Assembly: GCA_026126065.1 (NCBI GenBank)
Contig: JAHCJY010000003.1
Location: forward strand, 310,001-374,000
Direction: 5' to 3'
Length of the DNA stretch: 64,000 bases
Origin: Bauldia sp.
GTDB lineage: Bacteria; Pseudomonadota; Alphaproteobacteria; Rhizobiales; Kaistiaceae
The first letter of the stretch is position 1, and each line of letters starts with the position of its first letter. The translations under genes were made by a program, and so were the position numbers. The notes below the pieces were generated by a model. The model worked only from the letters and a program-made list of their open reading frames with translations, made no database searches and was not told the origin of the DNA. Shown here piece after piece: positions 16,255-25,435 of the stretch.

Positions 16255-18150
16255 ATGACCATGGCCGACAATCCGCGCCCGCCACGCCCAGGCGGTGGGG
16301 TCCCCTTGGGCCCGCCCGAGCAGGGGCTGATGGCCCGCATGGGCGCGCTGCGCAACGTCCCGCCCTTCATCCGCATGGTGTGGCAGACTAACCGCGGCCT
16401 CACGCTCGCCTCGCTGGTCCTCCGCTTCATCCGGGCCTTGCTGCCGGTCGCCACGCTCTACATGGCGAAACTCATCATCGACGAGGTGGTGATGCTGGCG
16501 CAGTTGCCGGACCAGCCAGGCGACTTCAGCGGCTGGCTCGACAGCGGCCTTCTCGATCGGCTGACCGTGCTGCTGCTGGTCGAGTTCGGCCTCGCGGTGC
16601 TGAACGACGTGCTCGGGCGCGTCGTATCGCTGGTAGATTCGCTCCTGTCCGAGCAGTTCGCCAATGCGACTTCCATCAAGCTGATGGAGCACGCGGCCAA
16701 GCTCGACCTCGAGGATTTCGAGGACGCCGACTTCCAGGACCAGCTCGACCGCGCCCGGCGTCAGACGATGGGACGGAGCCCGCTGATCGGCCAGATTCTC
16801 GGCCAGGCGCAGAGTTTCGTCACCGTCGCCAGCTTCGCGGCGGGTCTCATCATCCTGTCGCCCTGGCTGATCGTCCTCCTCCTCGTGGCCCTCGTCCCAT
16901 CCTTCCTCGGCGAGATCCATTTCAACGGGAAGGGTTACATCCTCGCCTATGAGCGGGCGGCGCAGCGGCGCGAACTGGACTACATCCGCCAGACCGGCGC
17001 GTCGGTCGAGACGGCGAAGGAAGTGAAAATCTTCTCGATCGCGCCCTTCCTGATCCAGCGCTACCGCGTGCTCGCCCTCAGCATCTACGACGCCAACCGG
17101 AGGCTTGCGATCCGGCGCGCGAGCTGGGGCGGCGGGCTCACCGCGATCGGCACGATCGGCTACTACATCGCCTACGCCTATCTCGCATGGCAGACGCTGT
17201 CCGGCCATTTCACCATCGGCGACCTCACCTTCCTCGCCGGCTCGTTCCTGCGGCTGCGCGGCCTTCTCGAGTCGTTCCTGACGTCCTTCACCGACATCGC
17301 CGGCCAGGCGATGTTCCTGCAGGATCTCTTCTCCTTCTTCGAGATCGAGCCGGAGGTGATGACGCCCAAGGCGGCCCGACCGTTCCCCGAAAAGATCGAG
17401 ACCGGCTTCGTCTTCGACGACGTCGGTTTCATCTATCCCGGCGCCGAACGCTGGGCGGTGCGCCACCTCAACTTCACGCTCCAGGCCGGCGAGGTGCTGG
17501 CGCTGGTGGGCGAGAACGGCGCGGGCAAGACGACGCTGGTGAAGCTGCTCGCCCGCCTCTACGACCCCGACGAGGGCCGCATCCTCCTCGACGGCCATGA
17601 CCTCCGCGACTACGACCTCGATGCGCTGCGCGCCAATATCGGCGTCATCTTCCAGGATTTCGTCCGCTATCACCTGTCCGCCGCAGACAACATTGCCATC
17701 GGCCGCATCGACGCCCGCGACGACCGTCTCCGCATCGAGGAAGCCGCCCGGCGCGGCATGGCCAACGAGGTCATCAGCAAGCTGCCGAAGGGGTACGACC
17801 AGATGATCGGCCGCCGTTTCCGCGGCGGCGTCGATCTCTCCGGCGGCGAATGGCAGAAGATCGCGATCGCAAGAGCCTACATGCGCGATGCCGCCGTCCT
17901 CATCCTCGACGAGCCGACCGCAGCGCTCGACGCCCGCTCCGAGTTCGAGGTCTTCGAGCGCTTCAAGGAACTCTCGGAAGGCCGCACCGTGGTGCTGATC
18001 TCGCACCGCTTCTCCTCCGTCCGCATGGCCGACCGCATCCTCGTGATGGCCGACGGCGCGGTGGAAGCGTCCGGCACGCACGAGGAACTGCTCGCCGCGG
18101 GCGGACGGTATGCCGAGTTGTTCGAGCTTCAGGCGGCGGGGTACCGGTAG
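16255..18150 (+). CDS. ABC exporter, fused permease and ATPase
   Basis: A 631-residue half-transporter of the type IV (exporter) fold. Six membrane helices lie between about residues 45 and 335; the nucleotide-binding domain runs from about 380 to 625 with Walker A GENGAGKTT (near 419), Q-loop VIFQDFVRYH, signature LSGGEWQKIA, Walker B AVLILDEPTAALD and switch SHRF. All catalytic residues are present, so a working homodimer is expected. The substrate is not deducible; the sequence type is the general MsbA/MDR-like group. The start could also be the ATG at 16261. It stands 21 bases past the DUF3307 gene. Confidence 0.9.
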   Translation: MTMADNPRPPRPGGGVPLGPPEQGLMARMGALRNVPPFIRMVWQTNRGLTLASLVLRFIRALLPVATLYMAKLIIDEVVMLAQLPDQPGDFSGWLDSGLLDRLTVLLLVEFGLAVLNDVLGRVVSLVDSLLSEQFANATSIKLMEHAAKLDLEDFEDADFQDQLDRARRQTMGRSPLIGQILGQAQSFVTVASFAAGLIILSPWLIVLLLVALVPSFLGEIHFNGKGYILAYERAAQRRELDYIRQTGASVETAKEVKIFSIAPFLIQRYRVLALSIYDANRRLAIRRASWGGGLTAIGTIGYYIAYAYLAWQTLSGHFTIGDLTFLAGSFLRLRGLLESFLTSFTDIAGQAMFLQDLFSFFEIEPEVMTPKAARPFPEKIETGFVFDDVGFIYPGAERWAVRHLNFTLQAGEVLALVGENGAGKTTLVKLLARLYDPDEGRILLDGHDLRDYDLDALRANIGVIFQDFVRYHLSAADNIAIGRIDARDDRLRIEEAARRGMANEVISKLPKGYDQMIGRRFRGGVDLSGGEWQKIAIARAYMRDAAVLILDEPTAALDARSEFEVFERFKELSEGRTVVLISHRFSSVRMADRILVMADGAVEASGTHEELLAAGGRYAELFELQAAGYR

Positions 18151-18171
18151 TCGGCGGCAAGCGCCCGCGCC

Positions 18172-18582
18172 CTACAGCCCGACGGCCTTTCTCAGCGCCG
18201 CGTTGATACGTGCCTGCCAGCCCTTGCCGTCGCGCCGGAAGGCCTGGACGACCTCGTCGTCGAGCCGGATCGTCACCTGGCGTTTTGGCGTGTCGAGTGG
18301 CGGCCGGCCAGGGCCGCGACGTATCTTCTCGGCAAGAGCGGGGAATACCTCCGCGAATGGTCTGGCCGACGCCAGTTCCTCATCGCTGAGTGGAGGACTG
18401 TCAGACACCGCTGCCCAATCTTCGGCCGTGATCCCCAGCGCGCCATGGGCTGACGGATCGTACCCAACCGGACGCCGCGCATTTCGTTGAGGCGGCTTGG
18501 AAACCGTGCCGCGTGCCGGTTTCTTGCCAGAACCGACCGTGACGGCGCGGCTGCGCGTGGAAGCTTCAGACTTCTTCGCCAT
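18172..18582 (-). CDS. brnA: BrnA-family antitoxin
   Basis: A 136-residue antitoxin. The C-terminal third (PKRQVTIRLDDEVVQAFR and the helix after it, about residues 98-132) is the ribbon-helix-helix DNA-binding domain of BrnA; the basic N-terminus and the acidic middle (SDEELASARPFAEVFP) should wrap the toxin. Its start overlaps the end of the BrnT gene by 17 bases, giving the toxin-first order typical of brnTA. Autoregulation is expected from the family. Slightly longer than the usual BrnA (about 80-100 residues) because of the basic leader. Confidence 0.88.
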   Translation of the reverse strand: MAKKSEASTRSRAVTVGSGKKPARGTVSKPPQRNARRPVGYDPSAHGALGITAEDWAAVSDSPPLSDEELASARPFAEVFPALAEKIRRGPGRPPLDTPKRQVTIRLDDEVVQAFRRDGKGWQARINAALRKAVGL

Positions 18583-18841
18583 CGACCGACCTCCGTTCCT
18601 TCGTGTTCGCTGGCCTCATGCTGATGATCGAAAGGGCCTCCTGGCCGACGGGCTTGAGGACAACGACGACCAGACGCCCACCGTCCTTCAGGCGACCCAC
18701 CGCCTTATAGCGGTCATCGCGCGCGGCAACGATCATCGCATCAAGGAAGAAGCCGTCTGTAAGCCGCGCGAAGTCGAGACCATGCTTGAGGAGGTTCGCA
18801 ACCCGCTTTGGTTCGTCCCAGACGATGAGCATGCCGCGCAA
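18566..18841 (-). CDS. brnT: BrnT-family ribonuclease toxin
   Basis: A 91-residue BrnT toxin, a small RelE-fold ribonuclease. The family start WDEPKRVANLLKHGLDF is present (about residues 7-23), followed by the two beta-strand region and the C-terminal ISMRPANTKERR with the catalytic basic cluster. An ATG at 18832 (three residues in) is an equal start candidate. It is the promoter-proximal gene of the pair. RNA cleavage is known for BrnT of Brucella; activity here is inferred. Confidence 0.9.
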   Translation of the reverse strand: MRGMLIVWDEPKRVANLLKHGLDFARLTDGFFLDAMIVAARDDRYKAVGRLKDGGRLVVVVLKPVGQEALSIISMRPANTKERRSVDGEEV

Positions 18842-18898
18842 TGGTAGGGCGCGTTCGCTCCAGCGTCAATAAACACACTACGAATATTCTCCCGTTGA

Positions 18899-19177
18899 TC
18901 ACGCATGGGCATTGTTGACCGCGGGGAACCACACGCCGCGGTCGGCCATGTTCCCAACATTCGGCGCAACATGGTTCTGGTCCAGATCGTCGAATGTGAC
19001 GCCTTCGATGACGCGATCAACCCTTGGCAGTTTCTCGACGATGGAAAGCCCAACGAGGCATTCCTCGAGGAGAGCCAGTGCATCGGCCTGATCCAGGGCG
19101 GTAACACCACAGCCAAGATTCAGGAATGTTGGCGGCTCAATTCGCTCGAAGCGAACCCAGAACCGTCGTAGACGCAT
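18899..19177 (-). CDS. Small conserved hypothetical protein
   Basis: A 92-residue protein of a small conserved family of unknown function. It begins RRFWVRFERIEPPTFLNLGC, has the GCGVTALDQADALALLEE middle and ends LDQNHVAPNVGNMADRGVWF, the pattern I recall for these proteins. The ATG at 19177 has an excellent SD (GGGAGGG, 7-base spacing), which identifies this short gene inside a much longer antisense-looking frame. Neighbours give no functional hint. Confidence 0.75.
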   Translation of the reverse strand: MRLRRFWVRFERIEPPTFLNLGCGVTALDQADALALLEECLVGLSIVEKLPRVDRVIEGVTFDDLDQNHVAPNVGNMADRGVWFPAVNNAHA

Positions 19178-19202
19178 GGTCGAGCCCTCCCGGAAATGGA
19201 AG

Positions 19203-19228
19203 CCCGGCGGAGTCTCCCCCGCCGGGCC
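19203..19228 (-). terminator. Hairpin after the lipoprotein gene
   Basis: GCCCGGCGG/CCGCCGGGC, 9-base arms around 8 bases, 27 bases past the stop of the leftward lipoprotein gene and before the next leftward gene. Only a weak T-rich tail follows. Confidence 0.45.
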
Positions 19229-19254
19229 AAAAGCATCACTGAACCGCCGTGCGC

Positions 19255-19716
19255 CTAGTTGAAGCGCAGCGTTGCGGGCGGGAAGAAGCCGGCAGCGCCG
19301 GAGTAGTTGCCGACCCAGACCTTGTAGACGCCGGCCACCGGGCTGTTGATCTGGATGCGCGGGTTGAGGTTGCCGCCGCTGTCGTCGTCGCACAGCCACT
19401 GGCCGCTCGGCGTCTGGACGACGAGGGTCGTGTCGGTCGCGGCCTGCACTGAGATGGTGAGCGGCAGGAGGCCGATGATGGTGTTGAACTGGACGTTGAA
19501 GTCCGGCGGGCCGTTGATGTAGCCGCGGCAATTGCCGACCGACGAGGCCGGGATCGGGCCGCCCGCCGCCACCTGGACGGTGCGCGTGAAACCGGCATTG
19601 ACGGTTGCCGAACCATAGGTCGGCGGAGCGTTGGGGTTCGGGAACGCGCCCGGAACAACCACGGTACAGCCCGCCAGAGCTGCCGCCGCCACCAGTGCAA
19701 GTATCTTCTTGAACAT
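19255..19716 (-). CDS. Putative lipoprotein with PPC-like beta domain
   Basis: A 153-residue exported protein. The signal sequence MFKKILALVAAAALAGC ends in the lipobox LAGC with Cys17. The mature part is beta-rich and ends in a sandwich domain like the bacterial pre-peptidase C-terminal (PPC) type: VVQTPSGQWLCDDDSGG, then NSPVAGVYKVWVGNYSG (about residues 100-140). ATG 19716 is chosen because upstream codons encode an Arg-rich tract before the signal peptide. The role is unknown, perhaps surface attachment or ligand binding. Confidence 0.75.
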   Translation of the reverse strand: MFKKILALVAAAALAGCTVVVPGAFPNPNAPPTYGSATVNAGFTRTVQVAAGGPIPASSVGNCRGYINGPPDFNVQFNTIIGLLPLTISVQAATDTTLVVQTPSGQWLCDDDSGGNLNPRIQINSPVAGVYKVWVGNYSGAAGFFPPATLRFN

Positions 19717-19857
19717 CTCGAGCCGCCTTCTTTTTTCTTCGGCAGCACGACGCTGCCTGCCCCCGCTCTCGTCCGGCACCCGCCGGACCTTCGGATACAC
19801 TAGCATGCCGCGCGCCAGTTGCACCCGGACTCCGCCAGGGGCGGTTACCCGGATGAA

Positions 19858-21300
19858 TCAGGCCGCGACCTGTGGCCGCCGTCCCGCCCATGGCGCCACC
19901 GCTTCGAATGCGGCGGCTGCCGCGATCACCGTCTCGTCGCCGTAGCGGCGTCCCATGATGTGAAGGCCCGCCGGCCTTCCGTCGGCGGTGAAGCCGGCGG
20001 GCACGCTCGCCGCCGGCTGGCCGGTGAGGTTTGCCACGAACAGGCACGGCGTCCACGCGTCGTCAGCGACGGGAACCCCGAAGATCGAGCCAGGCCCGTC
20101 GCGGTCGAGGCTGAAGGCCGGGCAGCCGACGGTGGGCGACAGCACCAGGTCGTAGCGCGCCATGAGCGTTGCCATCGCGGCGTTGACGCGCTTCCGCTCC
20201 GTGATCGCGTCCGCGAACTCCTCGGCCGTCCAGCGCGTCTCGAGGACACGGCGGAGGCCCGGCGCGAGGTCGTCCTCGCGTCCGGCGGCCATGCGACGGA
20301 GGCCCGTGAGGTCGGTCTCGAGCGCGACGATCGCGCGATAGGCGGGCGTCACATCAGGCAGGGGCTCATCGAGTTCGTCCACGCTACAGCGAAGGTCCAT
20401 TGCGAAGCGCGTGACGGCTGCATCGATCAGCGCCCGGATGTCGGGCTCCGGGCGAAGCCCGCCCCAAACCGGCACGTAGGCGATCCGAAGGCCGAGACGC
20501 GAACGTGGCTCGGCGGCTGCACGCCAGCGGACGCCTTCGTCGGGCACGGAGAGGCGGTCGCGCGGGTCGGGCCCCGCCATCGCCTCGATCATCGCGGCGG
20601 CGTCCGCGACGCTGCGGGCGAGCGGGCCGAGATGCTCCACCGACTCCCAGCCGGAGGCGCCGGGATAGTTTGCGTCGCGGGAACCGGGCCACAGCGGGAT
20701 GCGCCCCATCGTCGGCTTGATGCCGACAAGGCCGCAGAACGCAGCGGGGAGGCGCACCGAGCCGCCGCCATCGCTGCCGAGCGCGAGCGGCACGATGCCC
20801 GCGGCGACAGCGGCGGCGGAGCCTGCCGAGGAGCCGCCCGAAGTATGCCCGGGGCTCCACGGGTTGCGCGTGGTGGGGAAGAGGCGGTTGTGGCCGATCC
20901 CGCCATAGCCGAACTCGGCGGCATTGGTCTTGCCGATGACGATGGCGCCGGCGGCGCGCAGGCGCTCCACGGCAACGTCGTCGGCATCGGGGATGAAATC
21001 GGCGTAGAGGCGCGACCCGAAAGTGGTGCGCAGCCCCTTCGTCAGGACGAGGTCCTTGATCGCGACGGGAACGCCAGCAAGCGGCCCGACCGTCTTGCCC
21101 GCCGCGATGCGGGCTTCGAGGGCGCGGGCGGCAGCGAGCGCTTCGTCGCCGGCCACGGCGGTGAAGGCGTGGAGGATGGGGTCGAGCCGGTCGATCGCGT
21201 CGAGGGCGGTGCGGACGGTCTCGACGGGCGAGATCTCGCCCGAGCGGACGGAGCGGGCGAGGGCGACCGCCCCCGGCCAGGCATTTGCGGCAACCAACAT
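19858..21300 (-). CDS. Amidase signature family enzyme
   Basis: A 480-residue amidase signature hydrolase. The Ser-cisSer-Lys triad is visible: VAIKDLVLTKG (Lys near 80), SGGSSAGSAAAVAAG (cis-Ser near 155) and ALGSDGGGSVRLPAAFCG (nucleophile Ser near 180). It cleaves a carboxamide; the substrate is open. It is not GatA, since no gatC/gatB partners are present and the motif surroundings differ. It lies just downstream of the ABC binding-protein gene on the same strand (78 bases apart), which suggests that it processes the imported compound. Confidence 0.9.
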   Translation of the reverse strand: MLVAANAWPGAVALARSVRSGEISPVETVRTALDAIDRLDPILHAFTAVAGDEALAAARALEARIAAGKTVGPLAGVPVAIKDLVLTKGLRTTFGSRLYADFIPDADDVAVERLRAAGAIVIGKTNAAEFGYGGIGHNRLFPTTRNPWSPGHTSGGSSAGSAAAVAAGIVPLALGSDGGGSVRLPAAFCGLVGIKPTMGRIPLWPGSRDANYPGASGWESVEHLGPLARSVADAAAMIEAMAGPDPRDRLSVPDEGVRWRAAAEPRSRLGLRIAYVPVWGGLRPEPDIRALIDAAVTRFAMDLRCSVDELDEPLPDVTPAYRAIVALETDLTGLRRMAAGREDDLAPGLRRVLETRWTAEEFADAITERKRVNAAMATLMARYDLVLSPTVGCPAFSLDRDGPGSIFGVPVADDAWTPCLFVANLTGQPAASVPAGFTADGRPAGLHIMGRRYGDETVIAAAAAFEAVAPWAGRRPQVAA

Positions 21301-21378
21301 GAAGCCTCGAAAGGGAGCTCGGAGGAAGTCCCGCCGCGGGCGGAGGCGCCGCGGCGGGACCGGTTCAGGCCGAGGGGA

Positions 21379-23007
21379 TCAGTCGGCCCGGGAGAGCGTC
21401 CGGAAGTCGAGCGTTAGGTGGAACCAGTAGGTGTAGCCCTCGATGTCCGGCTGCATCGCCACATCCCGGAAGTCCTGGATCAGCGGGATGCGCGGCACGT
21501 CGTCGAAGGCGATCTGGATGAACTCCTGGACCTGCTGCTCATAGGCCGTGCGGTCCGGCTCGAACCGGGCGGCGTCAACGAGCGCGTCGAGGGCCGGGTT
21601 CTGGTAGTTCATCGAGTTGAATACGGTGTTGTTGCCGCCGTGATAGGTCCAGTAGAAGTAGTATTCCGGATAGTTGAGCCAGGCCTTGAAGGACATGATG
21701 TCCATCGGGAAGGCCTTGTCCGCGAGCTGGGCATACCAGTTGGCGCCCGGCACTTCGTTGATCTGGACGGTGACACCGATCTGCCGGAGGCTGTCCTGGA
21801 TCAGGAGGGCGATCGGCTCGCGCGTCGCGGACGTCGACAGGTCGTAGGACAGCGTCGTGGCAAAGCCGTTCGGGAAGCCGGCTTCGGCCAGCAGCGCGCG
21901 GGCCCGGTCGAGATCGTAGACATAGGGCGACGGCTGCGGCCACGCGGTGGTGGTCACCTCCTCCGGCCCGCCGAACATGCCAATGCCGCGGTCGTACATC
22001 GCCGTCCCGACGATGTCCTCATAGGGGATCGCGTAGGCGATCGCCTGGCGGACGAGCGGGTTGTCGAACGGCGGGATCGTGACGTTCATGTCGACATAGA
22101 TGAGCTCGGCGTCGACCGGCGTGCCGATGACCTTGAGTTGGCCCGCCTCGACGAGTTCGGCAAAGTCCTTTGGCGGCAGGTTGAACGAGAGGTCGGCGTC
22201 GCCGCGCTCGAGCAGCGCCCGGCGGCTGCCGGCGGACGCGATCTGGCGCGAGATGACCCGCTCCATCTCAGGCAGTTCGCCCGACTTCCACTCGTCGAAG
22301 CGGCTGAACACGATCTCCGTGCCCGGCGTCCATGATTCGACGCGGTAGGCGCCGCCGCCGGCATCGTTGCGGCCGACCCATGCGAGCGCCCACGGATCGT
22401 CCGGCGTCGCATGCTCGAGGGCGAGCTGCGAATTGATGATGATCGGTACTGGCACCGCAAGGTTTGCCAGGATCAGCGAATTCGGCCGCGGGAAGTCGAC
22501 ACGGATGGTGTGCTCGTCGATGACGACAAACTGGTCGGGCGAGGTCATCTCGGACGCGCCCATCTGGGTCGAGGGGAAGCCGCCGACCGACACAGCTCGA
22601 TCGAGCGACCACTTCACGTCGGCCGAGGTGACGGGCCTTCCGTCATGGAAGACGGCATCGGTGCGGAGGTGGAAGGTGACGGACATGCCGTCCTCGGAGA
22701 ACTCCCAGCTCTCCGCGAGTTCCGGCGCGAAGGTCGTGTAGTCGTACGTCCAGCTGCCGTCGGGAAGCTGGATGCGGGCGTGGGTGATCAGGCGGTCGTA
22801 GACGTTCCACGACACCTGGTGAGTGGGGACGTTTGCCGTGGCGCCGTGGATGTCGAGGGTCGCGGGACCTTCCTCCTCGACGATGACGAGGACATCGTCA
22901 CGGGACTGGGCGAGGGCGGGCATGACCAGCGCGGTCGTGCCTGCCAGGGCCAGGGCGAGCGCGGCGGTACGGACCAGCCTGCCTGGCGTTGGGCGGAAAT
23001 GCTGCAC
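21379..23007 (-). CDS. ABC transporter substrate-binding protein, peptide/opine family 5
   Basis: A 542-residue periplasmic binding protein of the DppA/OppA class (SBP family 5). The signal peptide spans about 1-34 (cleavage after PALA). Family marks: FAPELAESWEFSEDGMSVTFHLR in parts, then the HDGRPVTSADVKWSLDR block (about 118-134), and the long alpha/beta lobes after it. It is the binding subunit for the permease/ATPase genes that run the other way from 23575. The ligand could be a peptide, opine or amide; the amidase downstream and the XRE-cupin-like operator upstream favour a nitrogenous compound. Confidence 0.93.
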   Translation of the reverse strand: MQHFRPTPGRLVRTAALALALAGTTALVMPALAQSRDDVLVIVEEEGPATLDIHGATANVPTHQVSWNVYDRLITHARIQLPDGSWTYDYTTFAPELAESWEFSEDGMSVTFHLRTDAVFHDGRPVTSADVKWSLDRAVSVGGFPSTQMGASEMTSPDQFVVIDEHTIRVDFPRPNSLILANLAVPVPIIINSQLALEHATPDDPWALAWVGRNDAGGGAYRVESWTPGTEIVFSRFDEWKSGELPEMERVISRQIASAGSRRALLERGDADLSFNLPPKDFAELVEAGQLKVIGTPVDAELIYVDMNVTIPPFDNPLVRQAIAYAIPYEDIVGTAMYDRGIGMFGGPEEVTTTAWPQPSPYVYDLDRARALLAEAGFPNGFATTLSYDLSTSATREPIALLIQDSLRQIGVTVQINEVPGANWYAQLADKAFPMDIMSFKAWLNYPEYYFYWTYHGGNNTVFNSMNYQNPALDALVDAARFEPDRTAYEQQVQEFIQIAFDDVPRIPLIQDFRDVAMQPDIEGYTYWFHLTLDFRTLSRAD

Positions 23008-23167
23008 GAGAGGGCTCCTCAGAAGTCCGGTCGCGAAATGCGATGGATGACGGCATGACTGTCAGGCAAGTGACGTGCCAGTGGGTCACCGTCGGTCCCA
23101 GATGGCCGAACGCTGGGGGATTTCGGGGCACGCTTCCGATGTGGTCTTCCGTACTGTTCACATGACA

Positions 23168-23184
23168 TGCATAAAAGTCATGCA
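23168..23184. promoter_or_regulatory. Operator-like inverted repeat, matches the XRE-cupin operator
   Basis: TGCATAAAAGTCATGCA: 5-base arms TGCAT/ATGCA around 7 bases. It is identical at 15 of 17 positions to 2265-2281 before the XRE-cupin regulator gene. It lies about 160 bases before the binding-protein ATG and 390 before the divergent permease gene, so it may control both arms. Confidence 0.6.
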
Positions 23185-23404
23185 CCTCTGCCGCGATTCT
23201 AGCCTCACCGGATTGCGGTTGCCCTCCTTGGCTCTCCTCATGGCCGAATTCCGCGACGAACGGCGTGGCACCCACCTTGCTTGATCTCTCGTCATGCACA
23301 TGAACAATGACATCGCCCGGAAGCTGCGGCACCTCTCACCGGCAGAGAGGGGTGAAGGAGAGCATCTCCACGGCACAATTCCCGATGCCGCCGCACAACT
23401 CCGC

Positions 23405-23529
23405 TCGTCCCCGCGAAGGCGGGGACCCATCTCTCTTTGCAAGGAATCGCTCGGCTCCGCCATTCATCCGGCCGGGCCTCCGGCCCGAGGTCCTTCGGGC
23501 GGGATGGCGTCCCGCCTTCGCGGGGACGA
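23405..23529. repeat. Palindromic intergenic repeat pair (element I)
   Basis: TCGTCCCCGCGAAGGCGGGG (23405-23424) and CCCGCCTTCGCGGGGACGA (23511-23529) are inverted copies about 86 bases apart; each copy is also a hairpin by itself. The same core occurs at 46596-46693, and a relative at 39050-39140. Confidence 0.8.
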
Positions 23530-23574
23530 TCGGTGTGTGGGCCAAAGGGAGAGCGGCTCGCAAGGCCGGGCCCC

Positions 23575-24588
23575 ATGACCCGCGTCATCGGCTTCCGCCT
23601 CCTCGCCGCGATCCCGAATCTCGTCGGGATCATCGTTATCGCCTTCATCGTCACCCGCATCCTTCCGGGCGACGCCGCGGCCTACTACGCCGGCCCCACG
23701 GCCACGGCCGCAACCATCGAGGAGACGCGGCAGCGGCTCGGGCTCGATGGGACCGTGGTCGAGCAATTCCTCGCCTATGTCGGACAGCTCGTGCGCGGCG
23801 ATCTCGGCGACAGCCTCTCCTCCGGCCAGCCGGTGATCGAGGACTTCGCCCGGCGCCTTCCGGCGTCGCTTGAACTCACCCTCTACGCCCTCATCATCGC
23901 CATCGCCGGCGGCATCCTCCTCGGCGTGGGGGCCGCGCTGCGGCCCCGCGGCGTGGTCGACCGCATCGCTTCCGTCGTATCGGCGGTCGGCCAGGCCGTG
24001 CCGACCTTCTTCCTCGGCCTCATCCTGATCTTCGTCTTCTACTACATCCTGAACTGGGCCCCGGAGCCGCTCGGCCGCCTCTCCTTCATGTACCGGCCGC
24101 CGCAGCCGATCTCTGGCTTCTGGACGATCGACGCGCTCCTCCAGGGCCGTTTCGACCTCTTCGGCGAACTTGTCCGCCAGCTCGCGCTGCCGGTCATCAC
24201 GCTCGCCTGGTTCGGCATCGGTCCGATCGCCCGCGTCACGCGCTCGGCGATGCTGGACGCCCTGTCGAGCGACTTCGTCCGCACCGCCCGCGCGGCCGGG
24301 CTGCGGCGGCGGACCATCCTGTGGCGCTACGGCTTCCGCAACGCGGTGATCCCGGTCCTGCACACCACCGGCATGGTGTTCTCCTTCATGCTCGGCGCGA
24401 ACGTGCTGGTCGAGGACGTGTTCGGCTGGCCCGGCATCGGCGCCTACACCGTCGACGCGGTGCTGGTCGCCGACTACGCGCCGGTGCAGGCCTACATCCT
24501 CGTGATGGCGGCGCTCTACATCGTCGTGAACCTGGCTATCGACGTCGTCACCGCCCTCGTCGACCCGCGGGTTCGCTATGACAGCTGA
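23575..24588 (+). CDS. ABC transporter permease, DppB type
   Basis: A 337-residue inner-membrane permease of the peptide/nickel class. The first helix (RLLAAIPNLVGIIVIAFIV) is followed by the periplasmic segment RLGLDGTVVEQFLAYVGQL and about five more helices. The EAA-type cytoplasmic loop DFVRTARAAGLRRRTILWRY (about residues 240-262) couples to the ATPase. ATG 23575 is the family-typical start. It overlaps the next permease gene by 11 bases, opening a four-gene operon that continues to 27416. Confidence 0.94.
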   Translation: MTRVIGFRLLAAIPNLVGIIVIAFIVTRILPGDAAAYYAGPTATAATIEETRQRLGLDGTVVEQFLAYVGQLVRGDLGDSLSSGQPVIEDFARRLPASLELTLYALIIAIAGGILLGVGAALRPRGVVDRIASVVSAVGQAVPTFFLGLILIFVFYYILNWAPEPLGRLSFMYRPPQPISGFWTIDALLQGRFDLFGELVRQLALPVITLAWFGIGPIARVTRSAMLDALSSDFVRTARAAGLRRRTILWRYGFRNAVIPVLHTTGMVFSFMLGANVLVEDVFGWPGIGAYTVDAVLVADYAPVQAYILVMAALYIVVNLAIDVVTALVDPRVRYDS

Positions 24589-25435
24589 CGCCGCCATGGG
24601 TGCGCCGGCCCGTCGGCGATGGCCCCGCCTCCGTATCAGGGGCGGCGCCTGGAGCGTCTGGCTCGTCGGCCTCTTCGTGTTCCTCGCGGTGTTCGGTCCA
24701 ACGATCGTCCCCTACGATCCGGTCGCGACCAACACGCGCGTGAGGCTGGAGGCGCCGTCCTGGGCGCATCTCTTCGGCACCGACGATGTCGGGCGCGACG
24801 TGTTCAGCCGCGTCATCGCCGCGACCCGGCTCGATCTCATGATCGCCCTCGGCGCGGTCCTCCTCTCGCTCGGTATCGGCACGGCGCTGGGGGCGGCGGC
24901 CGGCTGGGCCGGCGGCTGGACCGACCGCATCGTCTCGCGGACCATCGACACGATCATGGGTTTCCCGCTGTTCGTCCTTGCCGTCGGCATCGCCGCGGGC
25001 ATGGGCAATTCGGTATGGAGCGTCGTCATCGCCACATCAGTCGTGAACCTGCCGCTCTATGCGCGGACGACGCGGAGCGAGGTCAACCGGCGGCGGACCT
25101 CGGGCTACGTCCAGGCCGCGCGTCTCTCCGGCATCGGCTCCTTCACCATCGTTGCCCGTCACATCCTGCCCAACGTCACGCCGATCCTCGCGGTGCAGGC
25201 CTCGCTCAACATCGGCTGGGCCATCCTCAATGCCGCCGGCCTCTCCTTCCTCGGCCTCGGCATCCGCCCGCCGACGCCCGAATGGGGCATCCTCGTCTCG
25301 GACGGCGCGGAATTCCTGTTCTCGGGCGAATGGTGGATGTTCGTCTTCCCGGGCGCGATGCTGGTGCTTGCCGTGCTCGCCTTCGGCGGCTTCGGCGACT
25401 GGCTGCGCGACCGGCTGGACCCGAAGCGGGCATGA
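24578..25435 (+). CDS. ABC transporter permease, DppC type
   Basis: A 285-residue second permease. It has the N-terminal helix (VWLVGLFVFLAVFGPTIVPY), the LFGTDDVGRDVFSR motif typical of DppC/OppC subunits (about 65-78), and the coupling loop SGYVQAARLSGIGS (about 173-186) before the last helices. It overlaps both neighbours (11 bases before, 4 bases after), so translation is probably coupled. It forms the membrane channel with the upstream DppB-type subunit. Confidence 0.94.
   Translation: MTADAAMGAPARRRWPRLRIRGGAWSVWLVGLFVFLAVFGPTIVPYDPVATNTRVRLEAPSWAHLFGTDDVGRDVFSRVIAATRLDLMIALGAVLLSLGIGTALGAAAGWAGGWTDRIVSRTIDTIMGFPLFVLAVGIAAGMGNSVWSVVIATSVVNLPLYARTTRSEVNRRRTSGYVQAARLSGIGSFTIVARHILPNVTPILAVQASLNIGWAILNAAGLSFLGLGIRPPTPEWGILVSDGAEFLFSGEWWMFVFPGAMLVLAVLAFGGFGDWLRDRLDPKRA

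Larger units (their letters stand above)
23008..23574. other. Divergent control region of the ABC transporter
   Basis: A 567-base region between the leftward binding-protein gene and the rightward permease gene. It has no convincing gene. It holds the operator-like element 23168-23184 and the palindromic repeat pair 23405-23529. The rightward promoter probably lies after the repeat or before it near 23290; I cannot place it with confidence. Confidence 0.65.

Noticed and set aside
15607..18081. Very long open frame (over 800 codons) on the minus strand opposite the ABC exporter and DUF3307 genes
   Set aside because: It mirrors the exporter codon by codon in a GC-rich genome, has acidic/Arg-rich low-complexity translation and no known domain. 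The plus strand holds full motif sets.
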